Source: Trichaptum fuscoviolaceum
Lineage: Eukaryota > Basidiomycota > Agaricomycetes > Hymenochaetales > Trichaptaceae
Length of the DNA stretch: 64,000 nucleotides
NCBI GenBank assembly: GCA_910574455.1
Contig: CAJSYZ010000012.1
Coordinates: 1,047,317-1,111,316, forward strand
Reading direction: 5' to 3'
Position numbers and translations under genes: made by a program. The number at the start of each line of letters is the position of its first letter. The stretch's first letter is position 1. Shown piece by piece: positions 1-11,216 of the stretch. The notes beneath the pieces were generated by a model. The model made no database searches. It had not been told where the DNA came from and worked only from the letters and a program-made list of their open reading frames with translations.

Positions 1-2240
1 CGGTATTTGACAGCCTCCTGTACGGGTCGGACTTAAATCACGGAGTGGCTACCGACGCGCAACTCTTAGGGTTTTGACGTTCAATTCATCTGCTTTTTAA
101 AAACTTATTCTTTCGATTATTTATCTTGTAAACTCACCTGTGATTATCTCCAACGAATTCGCTTGAATGTATTCGTGGCTCCTAAATGGATCTACTGTAC
201 CTACTGCGAACACAATGAGCGTGAAATGCCTTCATCGAATTGTGTGCACTCGGAGTCGGGTTGATCCTTTGGCTGACCGAGCCTTACGCACGTCCATACC
301 GCACGGCCTTCCATTACAATCACCGAATTGATGGTACCACATTGCAAACACGAGCCTGTTTGATCTATTATAAAACTCGAAGAAAAGGCCGAACCGAACT
401 CACATGTCGAGTGATACAGGTGAGACCTCCTTGTCACGGTGATCTGATGGTGAATATTTTAGCTGGAGATTTAACAGGACTACTCACAATGCTAAGCTTT
501 TCACCATCCTAAGAGATGACACTGTATCTCAAATATAATAACTCCCATTTTTATTCCAGTAGTAAACACCAAATAGACTCCCTCCTTGTCGCTCTCGCGC
601 GCTGTCGTAGCTGTGGTTGTCCTAATAAAGATACTTCCACGAAGGAAGCTGTAGTGAGAAATTGGACCGACAGGGTGTTGGGCTAAGCCACTCTAGAGCA
701 ACACTGACTTGAGCAGCCACCCGAGGTGATTTGAGGCTGCTGAGGGGGCGACGAGCGCACACCCAACGCGAAGAAGGCGCAGCCGCCGACAAGGAGCAGC
801 CACGGCAAGCCCTCCAAAAAGGTGCGCCGACAGAGCCTGTCTTCCAGATACTGCATAGTGGTAATGATGTAACATACCTAAACATGCAATCAAAGCCAGA
901 CTTGAGGGAGAGATGATTTGACTGTGTTGTTAAACCGAAGATCGAAGAGTGACAAAGCAAGGCCAAATAACGATAGTGGCAAAGCTAGGGCCAGATGGAC
1001 TGCAATGCTATGGCAGTAAACGGCAAGACATAGGGCAGAAGGTCCCAGGTCGAGGTAGTAATGGCAAGACATAGGCCGAGATAATGCAATGGCAAATATA
1101 GGCCAAATGATAGTGGCAAGTGATGGCCAAATGGTGGCAAGACATAGGCCAAAATGGTAGCAAGACATAGGCCAATGAAATGTAATAGGCATAATAATGG
1201 AAGGGCCCGAGAGAAAAACGAGGCGAACTTGTAAAGATCGTGCTGCCTTGAAGCCTTGCTGCTGTCCGTGGCCGTGGTCGTCGTGGTCGTTGGCGAAGTG
1301 ACGGAGTCATGGTCGGGTGGACCGTGGCACGCATCTTGACGCGAGACTTACCTGTGACACGCGCGTGCTCCCGCTCCTTCAAGTTCGCGAGTGTGCGGCT
1401 CGCTCCGCTAGTCCTTCCGATATCGACGATATTATGAAACTTATCTCACTAAGAGTATCACGGCACGATAAACATGCCTTAAAATTTCAGAAAAGGTCTT
1501 TGTGCACGAGGCAGATGGTAGGTGCCAGAAATAAGAGACCCAGCAAGTGAGCTGCTACTACTAGTAGTAGTAGTATCCGATCTAGGGCGGAGATTAAAAT
1601 AACGATTTCATTAAGTATCAAACAGTCCAACTCGTGAAAGCCTACCAGAGGTTTATGGGCTCGTTCACGAGATCTGTTTACTTATAAACCATCAGCAATG
1701 TCGGAAAGGCTTCAGGTTTTGCTCCAGAAATTTACATCCGTTGCCTTCTGATTCGAGTGCCAGTTGCGGAGTCTGATTTGTGGGAAAATTGAACTTCGCC
1801 ATAACGTCTGCCAGTGTTTAGGCGATCTTATTACGCTGTTTATAAACTACCATCACATCAAGCTCGATAGGAGATTTTAATCAAAAGCTAAGTCCGACAC
1901 GCAGTTTCTGCTACGAGAAGCAAGGGCCTCGCTCCTCTTGTTAGGCACGTGCAGAACACGGTGGCGTCTTAACCCATCACTGGGATGCTTCTGGACGTAC
2001 GTACAATTCATATACCCCACAACAACTGGCCTCGCGATTGCATGCTGTTCCAGTCTGGACGAGGTAGTCGCCTCCATACATATATCCGCGCGCCTCGAAG
2101 CTCTCTGCGAATGACCCTCTCTAGATACACGCTAGCTTCACAAGTGCAAGAATCATGGTTGGATTGGCATCTGAGAAGACTTTTATCAGACAGAACCTCT
2201 CGAGCATACTGGCAGTCAAGAACATCTCCACGTTGGTACT
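1..2240. other. No supported gene; degenerate repeats
   Basis: Only short, compositionally unremarkable open frames are present on both strands. None shows a recognisable domain, a convincing start or a splice pattern that joins it to a neighbour. A degenerate tandem repeat lies near 970-1195 and a short TAG trinucleotide run near 1558-1575. The last part is the upstream region of the F-box gene. Confidence 0.5.
970..1195. repeat. Degenerate tandem repeat, about 20-25 bp unit
   Basis: The unit resembles TGGCAAGACATAGGCCAAA and recurs about eight times with substitutions and variable spacing (for example near 1021, 1062, 1089, 1114, 1134 and 1156). It is a decayed minisatellite; the open frames crossing it reflect only its composition. 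Confidence 0.6.
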
Positions 2241-2248
2241 TATAAAAG
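2241..2248 (+). promoter_or_regulatory. TATA box of the F-box gene
   Basis: TATAAAAG lies 24 bp before the ATG at 2272. The spacing implies a very short leader and favours the ATG at 2272 over the in-frame ATG at 2155, which lies upstream of the box. Confidence 0.5.
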
Positions 2249-2271
2249 TTTTCTCGCTCCGGAGAAGGAAA

Positions 2272-3997
2272 ATGAAGGCTGTCCAGCTAATCAGTCGGAA
2301 GGTGTCATTGAGTGACTTACCGGATGACGTCTTACTCGAGGTGTATCTGTGGCTTGGGCTCCAGGAGATCAAATCACTTCGAATGGTCAGTAACGATACA
2401 ACTGTGTGCGTGGCCTGAACTAACAGTCTGAGTAGACTTGTCATTCGCTGTATAGGACGTCGGAGGCGCGGTCCATCTGGAAGAGGGCTGTATTCGATTT
2501 TCAAAAAAACTGTCGAGATCTGGTTATTGATCCTCTGGCCGACTTAAAGTCGTTGAGCCTTACTTCGGCTAAGCACCTTGCACTACGGACAGATCACTTG
2601 GAACGAAGCTGGAGTAATAGGCTGCCGAATGGGAAGTCTGGTCGGACTTGCGCTCCGTCACGATCGTTCAAGATGGCTTCCGATATTTTGGACCGGATGC
2701 CGTATTCTTCTGCACTAGTGACCAGCAAACTCATGCTCCTCCCGAAAATTGATCGGGTATTATGTCTGGATATCGAGAAAAATATTCTCGTTGCCTCATA
2801 TCCAATAGCCCTGAAGAACGCGCGGACCGCCTTCGATCACAATGCGTCTCTGGGGACTATATATGCCGCAGTAGCCGGAATTGCCAATGGCCAAGAGTGA
2901 GCGTCTTTGGTATTCTATCAATGCATCGGATTCGGATTTATCCTTTGTAGCTTGCAGCTACAGCTATTAGAAATTTCATTATCAAAGGAGGAGGAAAAGC
3001 CCGAGGCATCATGCAACTTCAACTCTCTCGCAGTATACAATTTGCCAAGAACGTGGGCTATCCTATCCAAAATAATTGATCCCGTTCACAAGAGTATCTG
3101 TCTGCTATTGATCCCTATCCCACAACCACAGACTCTTAAACTATTCTACATCAGTGGCTGGGACCATGAGCCTAGCCTCTGCTGCTTACTGGACACTGAA
3201 GTCCATTTTGTGAGCGCTGGCGATATCATCCCCTCAGCTACCTCTAACCTGTTATGTAGGCATTTCCGTTAGCGCAATCCACGACTTCGTTGCGCTTTAC
3301 GCGCGACTACTCGACTGTAGTTCTCTGCGCCGAACGCGATGACTTATGGATACAAAAGAAATACTCTGTCAACGAATTGCGATCGCTCGCGACACCGATG
3401 CCGTTCACGAACCGACCGGATAACATGTCTCAAGCACACCCGGAATGCCAAACCACAGTTTTTAAAATGCCGAAGGAGCCTGATGTGTTGAACATGGACC
3501 TGAAGCTCCTGTGGGCTTGGCCCGGGACGTGGGGGTTCTATTTAAGCCCACATATCGAGTTCTCCGACTTCGCAGTCTACGAGATGAACGTAGGCAATGG
3601 CAACACTCGCTGGCGTATTGCTCAACACTACACATCTAAATCAGGGCCATACGCATCGACTCGCTCAATTATCGATCTCGACGACCCCCCGCTCGTGTAC
3701 TCCGCAGTAGGCAACAAGAGAGTTCCGATCATATCCGTCTCTTTCAACCACGTCGTCTGGATAGATCACATCCATACGGTGCGATCCATTCGGCGGAAAA
3801 GAGTGAAGGAGCGGGTCATGAAACTTGCAGCATTTCCTGACCCTTTGGGCTCCGACTCGAAGGTTTCGATATTGACGCTGCCTGACATCCCTTCTGACGT
3901 TCTCACTCGCACATATCGGGTGTTCCTGGAGCCCTGTACGGCTAGGATCATGGTTGCTACAAATGACAACGACCTATACACGTACCGTTACGCCTGA
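2272..3997 (+). CDS. F-box protein, four exons
   Basis: Exons are 2272-2405, 2456-2896, 2951-3209 and 3260-3997, giving about 523 aa in one continuous frame. Residues about 12-45 carry an F-box core (LSDLPDDVLLEVYLWLGLQE, then IKSLRMVSND and, after intron 1, ARSIWKRAVF). F-box proteins bind Skp1 in SCF ubiquitin ligases and choose substrates through their C-terminal part. Here the C-terminal part has no recognisable WD40 or LRR repeat, which is common in basidiomycete F-box families. Introns are 50-54 bp with GT-AG ends. The donor of intron 1 was placed at GTGCGT (2406) because the stronger-looking GTCAGT at 2367-2400 breaks the frame. The F-box call is firm; the substrate is unknown. Confidence 0.75.
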
Positions 3998-4520
3998 GGA
4001 ACTCTTGGACTTCTGTGATACTTCCGTATTGTGAGCCTTTGGTCTCTTTTCGTCTAAATGTTTTGGATTCTAGATTATTTACTTACAGTGTTAGTGTGCA
4101 TTTTGGGTGTCATGTAATCATAGAGGTTCCTGCATATGTAATCTCACAGAGAGCTCGCTAGTCACCACATAGAGCATTACACTCGCATTCTGAACCAGCA
4201 TTCCAACACTTGAGATGCTCAAACTTCCAAAGTATAAATAATTAGCTAGATTCAGCCGTGCCTGTCACGTAAGCTTTAGCTGTCACGGTCACGTGAAGAG
4301 CACGCTTTCTTTGTCACAGCGTTTCAGAGCAAACTGTGACATTGAAGTCAACTTGAAGATGCGGCTTCACACCCATCTTGAACAGTGCTGTGCGAACCAT
4401 CATTGAGCGATGCTTTATGCTATCTTGCTACTAGGTCCTATAAATCGAAGGAGGCTATCCCGAATTATGACTGGATAAAGTCTCTCTCGGAAGATGTTAC
4501 CGATCTCTCACGTCTAAAGC
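3998..4520. other. F-box gene 3' flank; no gene
   Basis: This AT-rich spacer runs from the F-box stop to the target duplication of the next transposon. It presumably holds the F-box 3' UTR. No other feature was seen. Confidence 0.5.
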
Positions 4521-4530
4521 CCATACTGAT
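4521..4530. repeat. Target-site duplication, left copy
   Basis: CCATACTGAT is repeated exactly at 7803-7812 on the far side of the element. One extra C at 4531 separates it from the best inverted-repeat alignment. Confidence 0.7.
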
Positions 4531-4531
4531 C

Positions 4532-4569
4532 CAAAATAGGATTTCAGCACCTCAATGTACCTATCTGAC
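4532..4569 (+). repeat. Left terminal inverted repeat (38 bp)
   Basis: Begins CAAAATAGGATTTCAGCACC and ends CTATCTGAC. It is the reverse complement of 7765-7802 except at the fourth base. Confidence 0.8.
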
Positions 4570-5010
4570 ATCTGACACCCATTATCTGACACCTGGACAC
4601 TTGAAATGTATAACTGACCCATATTAGAAGTAAAATCCAACCTCCGTTAGATAAAATATCTGACAATTGGAGTATCAATATCCAACAATTGGAGTATCTA
4701 ATTCTGACAGAATAAAGTATCTAAATCTAACCCCTGTAAAGAATGTATTTCCAACACCGCAGGATTATCATTATTTGACCCCTCAAAGAACACAATTTCA
4801 ACCCATATTAGAGGTAATTTCCAACCTATCCGCCAATAAAGTATATATATCCAACCCATCTGTAGTATCCATATCCGACCTCCTGTAGTATTTAAATGCG
4901 ACCCATCTAGAATGTAAATTTGACCCTCGTTAATATGTATTTTCAACCCCTTTTAGAATCTAATTTGGACATACTTCAGTATGTATATCCAGCCCGAAAA
5001 AGACTTAATT
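4570..5010 (+). repeat. Left subterminal repeat array
   Basis: Roughly 18 degenerate units of 20-24 bp, each ending in a block such as CTGACACC, CCAACCC or TTGACCC preceded by an AT-rich GTATNTAAAT-like part. The same unit fills 7340-7764 in the opposite orientation, as expected for dispersed transposase-binding sites. Confidence 0.7.
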
Positions 5011-5929
5011 CCAACATCTTTCTCACGTTATTGTGCAAAGCTACTAGTAGTAGCACCGTCAGAGCCAGCGGTCTCAAACACGGACATGCATTAATTTCTA
5101 CGCTGAACCCACTACAGAGGTGGGTAACACTGCCATACATTGTCATTCAAATACTTTACTTAGCAGAAGAGACAGAGAAAAATAGGGGAAATTGCAGTCA
5201 TGGGAGGAGTCTTTGCGTGGGCAAGCGCGAAAACGTGTGCGCAAAGAGGGCGACCTCGACGCAGACGAGACTGGGAGTGGCCTACACCCAGTCCGCCCGG
5301 TGAAGCATAGCAGCACCAGACCTAGCCTAGTTCTGTCGCTGATGAGGAAATGCCTGGCCTAGACATTCCTCCAGCAGGAAGGTGCACCCACCTGCTGTTG
5401 ACAAGGCTATACAGCGCCAGTTGAGCGACAGTTGCCCGGGAGCGGATGAGAGGATTGATTGACTGGTCGCCGCGTCGATGACTTTAGTTCCAGTTGCTAG
5501 ATTCGAGACTCTTGAGACCTCGGGACAGGATGGTTCTGCTCTTGATTACTTCTTCGGTGCTCTGCTGTTTTGTTGATGCTCGGCATTTCAGGCATGCCTC
5601 ACTTCTGGAATAGGTCCCATTCGGTTGCTGCCACGAGGAGTTAGGATGTAAAAGCGAAATAAGAGAAAGGTGCACTAACAGTTTCGTGCGACAAGGGACA
5701 TGACACGAAGAGCTCGCCAGTATCCTTGTTGAAGGTAACCGACGAACAGCGGGGTGTGTAGTGCTAGCCCGATAGGCCACATGTAGATTGCTGACAGGCG
5801 AATGCCAGAGACCTGTGTAACTATTGTGGCGGAAGCGGTAGCAAGTGATAGAGGAGGTTGCTCAGAGGACGCAACCTCGGGTGCATGAGTGCGGCCATTG
5901 ATACCAGGATTGATGTTGGAGATCAAATG

Positions 5930-6180
5930 AAGACAAAGTTGACAATGTCTCAATGGCAAACTTCCTACACTAAATCTAAAGGTAAGAATGGTATCAAGCA
6001 TATAAGAGAAGTAATGCTCACGGTTTTCGGAAGCGATTTGCCACTTGAAATATTGGACCCAGGATTGTGATATCTGGGTGGCAACTTCCCACACTGCGTC
6101 TGAGGGTGAGAATGGTATTCAAGACCAGAAGAAGAATGAACTCACGGTTTCGGAAGGGAGACTGCCGTCCAAGCTAATGG
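5930..6180 (-). repeat. Tandem repeat containing two intron-like 46-bp segments
   Basis: On the minus strand two diverged copies of a roughly 115-bp unit follow each other. Each contains a segment starting GTGAG and ending TTTAG or TCAG (5976-6021 and 6100-6145), both 46 bp long. Flanking open frames (minus strand, about 5675-6577) could be joined through them. The joined product is unlike any family I recognise. It could be the remains of an intron-containing gene duplicated or captured inside the transposon. Confidence 0.4.
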
Positions 6181-6998
6181 ACGCGAGGCGTACACTAACT
6201 CTACGGTTTAGCATGCAATTGAGGGTTAAAGAAAAGACCTGCTTACGATTGAAGAAAAAGCCTCTGCTATACTGGCAATGTGGAGCTGACAACTTAATTG
6301 CCCTGCAATTCAGCCCCCTCAAGAATTGTGACGGAGGATATGCTGGCTCGGCGGAGGCAAAGGTGTAGATCAATGAGTGACAAATCAATGGACGGTCGTC
6401 CGGGGTGCATCGGAAGCAGCACCCTAAGCAGTTTGTGCAGGAGCGTCGAAGGAGGCGAATCAGTCGAGGAGTAGCACAAGAACAAAGCGGACGTTTTGGG
6501 GGTTTTGGTGCTTGAGTACCGAGAACTGGGTTACTAAAGTCATTCCACTGATTGGGTGGCACGGACAGCGAGAACAAGAGTGTTTTCTACTCAGGTTCAG
6601 AGGTCGAATGGAAGGTGGTGTCGGGCAGTCACCACTCAAGTCAAATGGTGCGGATAATGACGAAGCAGAGAGTCCGAATCACTGCAAAGCGATGGGCGAA
6701 GTATACGCGGAAGTTAAAGTGGTTGGGGAGTTGCTATAGCTGACGACCATGTCGATCGAAGTTCCTTGGAAGTAATGAGACGTGAGCAAAGAGAGAGAAG
6801 AGAGAAGAATGGCACATACCATGTCAGGTTACCCAATCACTCGCATCTTAAGCCTTGGCACATACTAGCACTTGACTTGGTAACTGGTAATATCACTGAC
6901 ATGTGGGGTTGTCCTTTGAGTGGCTTCTCATCGGACGAATAAAGATCTCCAATGGCGTCGGTTTCCGCAAAGATACTCATAATCCCGTCGGTCTGGGA

Positions 6999-7349
6999 TT
7001 AATCTTCGGTTGGGTCGCAGTCAGGTGGGCTGTAGGAGAGCTCCGGTTCTCCAGTTGACATAGCGCACCCGACAACTACTAGTATCTGCGTCTCAAGAAT
7101 GATGTATGTGAGGTATACCTCATCGACCTTGCTTGCTGAACGAAAGAATGTCTTGTCGGCGTTGGCATCCCAGTTGGCGCTGCTCAAGCGCACACCGTGA
7201 TTGAGATAAGCAAGACTTTCCGATATCGAAGTGTCAACATCTTTGGAAACGAGCAGAGGGAAATCGTGATCATCGCTGCTGCTGTCGTAACTCGTGAGTG
7301 AGGTCTGAGGTTCGGGTATACCGTGACGGAGGGTTGGATTTTGATGCAC
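6999..7349 (-). CDS. Possible exon of unknown gene inside the transposon
   Basis: This 116-codon minus-strand frame is acidic and Ser/Asp-rich in its first half (for example TSYDSSSDDHDFPLLVSKD), the look of real coding sequence. A further open piece follows at about 6825-6980 in another frame. No domain was recognised and the exon ends are uncertain. It may belong to the same captured gene as the intron-like repeats at 5.9-6.2 kb. Confidence 0.25.
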   Translation of the reverse strand: MHQNPTLRHGIPEPQTSLTSYDSSSDDHDFPLLVSKDVDTSISESLAYLNHGVRLSSANWDANADKTFFRSASKVDEVYLTYIILETQILVVVGCAMSTGEPELSYSPPDCDPTED

Positions 7350-7764
7350 CGAGGGGTCAGAAATAGATTCTCACGAGGGTCACATACATATACTTTACGG
7401 AGATCAGATAATGGTGCTATGAGTGGTCAGAAATCAATACTCCGGGGGTTGGATTTACATACTTTTGAGAGGTCAAATTTGCATACTTTGAGAGGTTGAA
7501 TTTAAATACTTTGAAGGGTTGGAATTGGCTACTATTAAGGGTCAGAAATGCATACATTGAAGGGTTGGATTCTTGTTAATGCTGGGGTTGGATTTAGATA
7601 ACTCAAATTGTCAGATATTGATTCTCAAATTGTCAGATATTATTTCGCAAGTTGTCTGATATTACTTTTAAAATGTTGGCAATAGCCGTTATAATTGTCA
7701 GATTTATGTATTATAAGGGGTTGGATTTATATAAGTCGATGTGTCAGATTATGATAAAACGCGG
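7340..7764 (-). repeat. Right subterminal repeat array
   Basis: About 18 units of 20-24 bp with consensus near GGTTGGATTTANATACTTT or GGTCAGA. They are the reverse complement of the units in the left array. Array and inverted repeat merge without a break at 7765. Confidence 0.7.
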
Positions 7765-7802
7765 GTCAGATAGGTACATTGAGGTGCTGAAATCCTATCT
7801 TG
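7765..7802 (-). repeat. Right terminal inverted repeat (38 bp)
   Basis: Reverse complement of 4532-4569 with one mismatch. It is followed immediately by the right copy of the 10-bp duplication (7803-7812). Confidence 0.8.
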
Positions 7803-7812
7803 CCATACTGAT

Positions 7813-8136
7813 GCTAGTTTTTCATTTTCTATCAGTTCCAGCTTCTCTCATCTTGGACAGTCGGTAACTTGAAGGGAGGCTTGTGGGAAGCTACATTGGT
7901 CCCTCTCTATGAATGAATAAGAGCAATGGGCAGACTCGGGCGTTCACAAGTAGGGCCAGTGGCGTGTCCTTTTCAGTCTTACTTACTGACTCCAAAACCG
8001 AGGATATAGAAGTGCCAACTTCCGAGGGAGTACGAGGCCAACGGTACCCAAAGCTGAACGAAAGGCGCACCCATGGTCACACTTGTTGAGGGGACTGCAC
8101 TTTCGGCGCCATGTCCTCCCCCTGGCACCACGCATT
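7813..8136. other. Spacer between two transposons; nothing seen
   Basis: Unique-looking sequence between the 3.27-kb element and the nested pogo island. No coding frame or repeat was recognised. Confidence 0.5.
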
Positions 8137-8313
8137 CATCACAGAAATGGCGGTGAAATTATAGGACCCGTAAGGTATTATTGGCATTGTAATATACCTG
8201 TAATATCCTCATAATACTTATAAATCCCTTTCAATCTCAACATAATATTACTCTTGTATTACAATCTTGATAATATTATTGTTGCATTATAATGGCCTTA
8301 CAGTCATATTATA

Positions 8314-8333
8314 CAGTCGTCCCCCTCGTAATG
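8314..8333 (+). repeat. pogo left terminal inverted repeat
   Basis: Exact reverse complement of 10552-10571, preceded by target TA. Confidence 0.9.
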
Positions 8334-8543
8334 TATCCCCCAATAATGCATAACCTCCAATAATGTATAGGCTAGGGTTTCTACGCTATTGGTAGAAGGA
8401 AAATTGATATACCATAATGAATAACCTCCAAAAATGAATAATGCATAGACTTTTAAGGGAAATAAAAATGAATATTCATTATCCGTGGGAGGTCAAAGCC
8501 TGAGGTGGAGGTATTTTAGTTGAAATTTGTCTTGTGAATTTGA

Positions 8544-10463
8544 TTGCACCACATGCCTCCACGACATCCTCGGAAATTCATCACACAGACTGAGCCACAC
8601 CCACTTGGTGAACAATGGCGATACTCTCGTTCTCCGTCTCCGGACCTTGCTTTGCTAGACCCAACAAACCGGTCTCCCAGGAAGAAGCACAACAAGAAAG
8701 GTTCCGCTGTGTCAGCATCAAAAGTCTCTTTGGTTGGCAACCGGCCTATCACCGCGGCGAAGAGCTTGAATCGGAAGGGTCCCGTTCGAAGCAACCCCAC
8801 GCTCAAGGACAAAATTGATATCTTGGATTTCATGCGGGAAAAGAATTGGTCACAGTCAGATGTTGTGAAACAATTTAAACCCCATTTTCCAACGTTGTCG
8901 CAGCCAACACTTAGTCGGTGGAAGAAGGAGGAAGCTCAACTCAGAGAGCAGGCGAAGAACAAGAACAACCTTTCATTGAAGAGAAAACCTCAAGTCGAGT
9001 TCCCTGAGGTCGAAAAAGCATTGGCAGCATGGGTTATTCAAGCAGAAGCACAAAAACCGCAGATCCGCATCACCGAAGAGCTCCTAAAGCTCAAAGCTCG
9101 TCATTTTGCATGCCTACTTGGAATCCCCATGCATGAATTCCACCGATGCTCGAATGGCTGGATCTACAAGTTCAAGGTCCGGCATCAATTGAAGAGTTAC
9201 CGACTGCATGGAGAGGCCGCCTCTGTTTCGCCCGAGGATGTTGCAGCAGCACGCAGTCGATTGCAGAAGTTATCGAAGGAATTCAAGCCAGAAGACATCT
9301 ATAATTTGGATGAATCAGGATTGTTTTATCGGATGCCACCTGATCGCAGTCTGGCTTCGAAGCAAATGTCGGGTTCCAAGAAAGACAAAACTCGAATCTC
9401 ACTGGTGTTTGTCGTAAACTGTGATGGCTCACACTCATTTCCTGTTATCATAATTGGACATGCAAAGTGTCCGAGACCATTCAACAAGAAGAGTGGAAAG
9501 GATCTTGGCTTCGAGTACTATTGGAATAAGAAGGCTTGGATGACAGGGTCAATTTTTCAGCTGTAAGTCAAATCGTCATTGATAACATCTCAAGTTCGTC
9601 GTTCTAAAACAGAATATAGAGTTCTTGAATTTATTGATGCTGAAATGCGCCAACAAGGACGGTCGATTCTACTATACATTGACAATGCACCCTCCCATAT
9701 TTTCGACGAGACGAAGCTAACAAATGTTCGTGTTGAATTTTTGGAGCCAAATATGACATCGCATATTCAGCCATTAGATGCTGGTATTATTCGTGCATTC
9801 AAGGCTCATTACCGTCGATTGTACATTCTTCGGGCACTTCTGCGAGATGAGGCCGGCCTCGATGACATCTATTCTATAGACCAGCTCGAAGCAATGAGAT
9901 TAGTGGAGCAAGCCTGGGGCTTTGTCTCAGAGGCCACCATTGTCAACTGCTGGAAACACACCGGAATCACCCAAACAGACCATCACAGCAACAGCACCCA
10001 GCCCTCCGAGGTACCAGCATCCACTACACCAAATGAGCCTGATGCATCCGAGCAGGAATTGGCGACAGCAATTGAACGGCTTTCGGTGTCCGGGGTTGTT
10101 GCTTCACGAAATGTGCCAACTGTTGAAGATTTGCTGGACATCGAGGAGGAGCAAGTCACGGAGGCTCTCTGGACCGACGAGGACATTGTGCAGCAAGCAT
10201 GTCTTGAGCAGCAGGTTGAAGATGGGAGAGATATTGAGGAGGCTGACAGCGAAGACGTGGCCCCTTTAATCTCAAATGGTGCGGCTTGTCAAGCAATTGC
10301 TGAGTTGCTGCGAATTTGCGATCAGCGGAGCGAGGCAACATTCCAGACAGCTCGAGCCTCCTTGATGAGCCTTGGTATGCAGCTGCGAGCGGAGCGATGC
10401 GCAACGATGAAGCAGTCTGAGATAACGCAGTTCTTTGCATCAAGTGGTAGCACTCCGAGTTAA
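8544..10463 (+). CDS. pogo-family DDE transposase
   Basis: Exons 8544-9562 and 9620-10463 give about 620 aa. The 57-bp intron is needed to avoid the stop at 9564 and brings the two frames into register. Domains in order: basic N-terminus; helix-turn-helix around residues 90-140 (DFMREKNWSQSDVVKQF ... LSQPTLSRWK); CENP-B/Tc5-type DNA-binding segment around 195-220 (FHRCSNGWIYKFKVRHQLKS); DDE_1 nuclease core. The three catalytic acids are visible as YNLDESG, LLYIDNAPSH and HIQPLDAGIIRAFK, so the triad is DDD, usual for pogo. The NCWKHTGI motif typical of the family follows. The last 160 residues are acidic and of unknown role. The enzyme would cut and paste the surrounding element at TA sites. 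Confidence 0.88.
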
Positions 10464-10551
10464 TGATTACCTAATTAGTACATGTACATTTAAACTCCTT
10501 ATAATGTATACCCCTAATAATGCATACAATATCCGTCCACGGACCCCTATT

Positions 10552-10571
10552 CATTACGAGGGGGACGACTG
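10552..10571 (-). repeat. pogo right terminal inverted repeat
   Basis: Exact complement of 8314-8333, followed by target TA at 10572-10573. Confidence 0.9.
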
Positions 10572-10698
10572 TAAGTCTGTTGTAAGATCCTCATTCCGAG
10601 ATTTCCGACGGTTGCGCGTGGAACGTTAGTAGTTCTCACGCTGCTGGCACTGGCTCACCCGCCTCGACGCTCTTTGTCGCACCTCTTCCTCCTTCCTT

Positions 10699-10885
10699 CG
10701 TCTGTCTGTGTCTGTGTCTGTGTCTGTGTCTGTGTCTCTGTTCCTGTCTGTGTCTATGTCTCTGGCTCTGGCTCTAGCTCTAGCTCTCTGCTATGCTTCT
10801 TAACTGTGGCTTGCTTTCTGGCTTCGGACTCTTGCTTTGGCTTTGACTCAGCCTGTGACTCTGACTCTGACTCTGACTCTGCAGC
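10699..10885 (+). repeat. Compound microsatellite (TGTGTC)n and CTCTGG/GACTCT hexamers
   Basis: Successive hexamer tracts (TCTGTG, then GGCTCT/AGCTCT, then GACTCT) cover this stretch. The Cys/Val-rich and Ser/Asp-rich frames across it are products of the repeat. It lies inside the outer inverted-repeat element. Confidence 0.8.
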
Positions 10886-11216
10886 ACTTCCTTGCTGGCG
10901 AGTTTTTTATACCCTCAATTATTGTAGATTATCTGTACTTCAAATTGTATTTAGCTCAATTAAACATTTAAATTCATTGCAACCCGATTCCATACTATAG
11001 GACTGACATAAATGAGGATGACAGGCAGGGAAAATTTTCGTGACAAATTAAGATGCTGGCCATGTGTACAAGCACATTGTAAGGACCCTACAGTCATATT
11101 GTCAAAAACAGAGGTGCGATATATTCTCAAAGCTCATTATAACGACATTTTTGCATTATAGTTGCATTATAGTCAGCCTACAACGGCCCTATAATTTTGC
11201 CGCCATTTCTGTGATG

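Larger units (their letters stand above)
4531..7802. mobile_element. 3.27-kb inverted-repeat DNA element, probably non-autonomous
   Basis: The ends are 38-bp inverted repeats (4532-4569 and 7765-7802) that match at 37 of 38 positions by eye. The same 10 bp, CCATACTGAT, lies directly outside both ends (4521-4530 and 7803-7812) and is read as a target-site duplication. Inside each end is a long array of 20-24-bp degenerate units in mirrored orientation. No transposase motif was seen in the interior (about 5.0-7.4 kb), so movement would need a partner in trans. Duplications of 9-11 bp are typical of Mutator-like elements and 8 bp of hAT and KDZ elements; the family remains open. Confidence 0.75.
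8314..10571. mobile_element. pogo/Fot1-type (Tc1-mariner superfamily) transposon
   Basis: Perfect 20-bp inverted termini (8314-8333, CAGTCGTCCCCCTCGTAATG, and its complement at 10552-10571) are flanked by the TA target duplication (8312-8313 and 10572-10573). This is the signature of Tc1-mariner elements. The subterminal regions carry several TAATGCATA-like copies. The element holds one spliced transposase gene that appears complete, so it may be active. It lies inside the left arm of the outer inverted-repeat element. Confidence 0.9.
8137..11216. mobile_element. Outer inverted-repeat element interrupted by a pogo transposon
   Basis: The left end (CATCACAGAAATGGCGG, from 8137) recurs inverted at 11200-11216. 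The similarity continues inward for about 35 bp with a few substitutions (AAATTATAGG...). Without the nested element it would be about 820 bp, with AT-rich arms and a microsatellite. It encodes nothing recognisable, so it is best read as a MITE-like element. A clear target duplication could not be defined. Confidence 0.6.

Noticed and set aside
4570..5010. Possible CRISPR-like spaced repeat
   Set aside because: The units are degenerate, adjacent without unique spacers, mirrored at the other end of a transposon, and the genome is eukaryotic.
10674..11000. Cys/Val/Ser-rich frame
   Set aside because: It translates the hexamer microsatellite and lies inside a MITE-like element.
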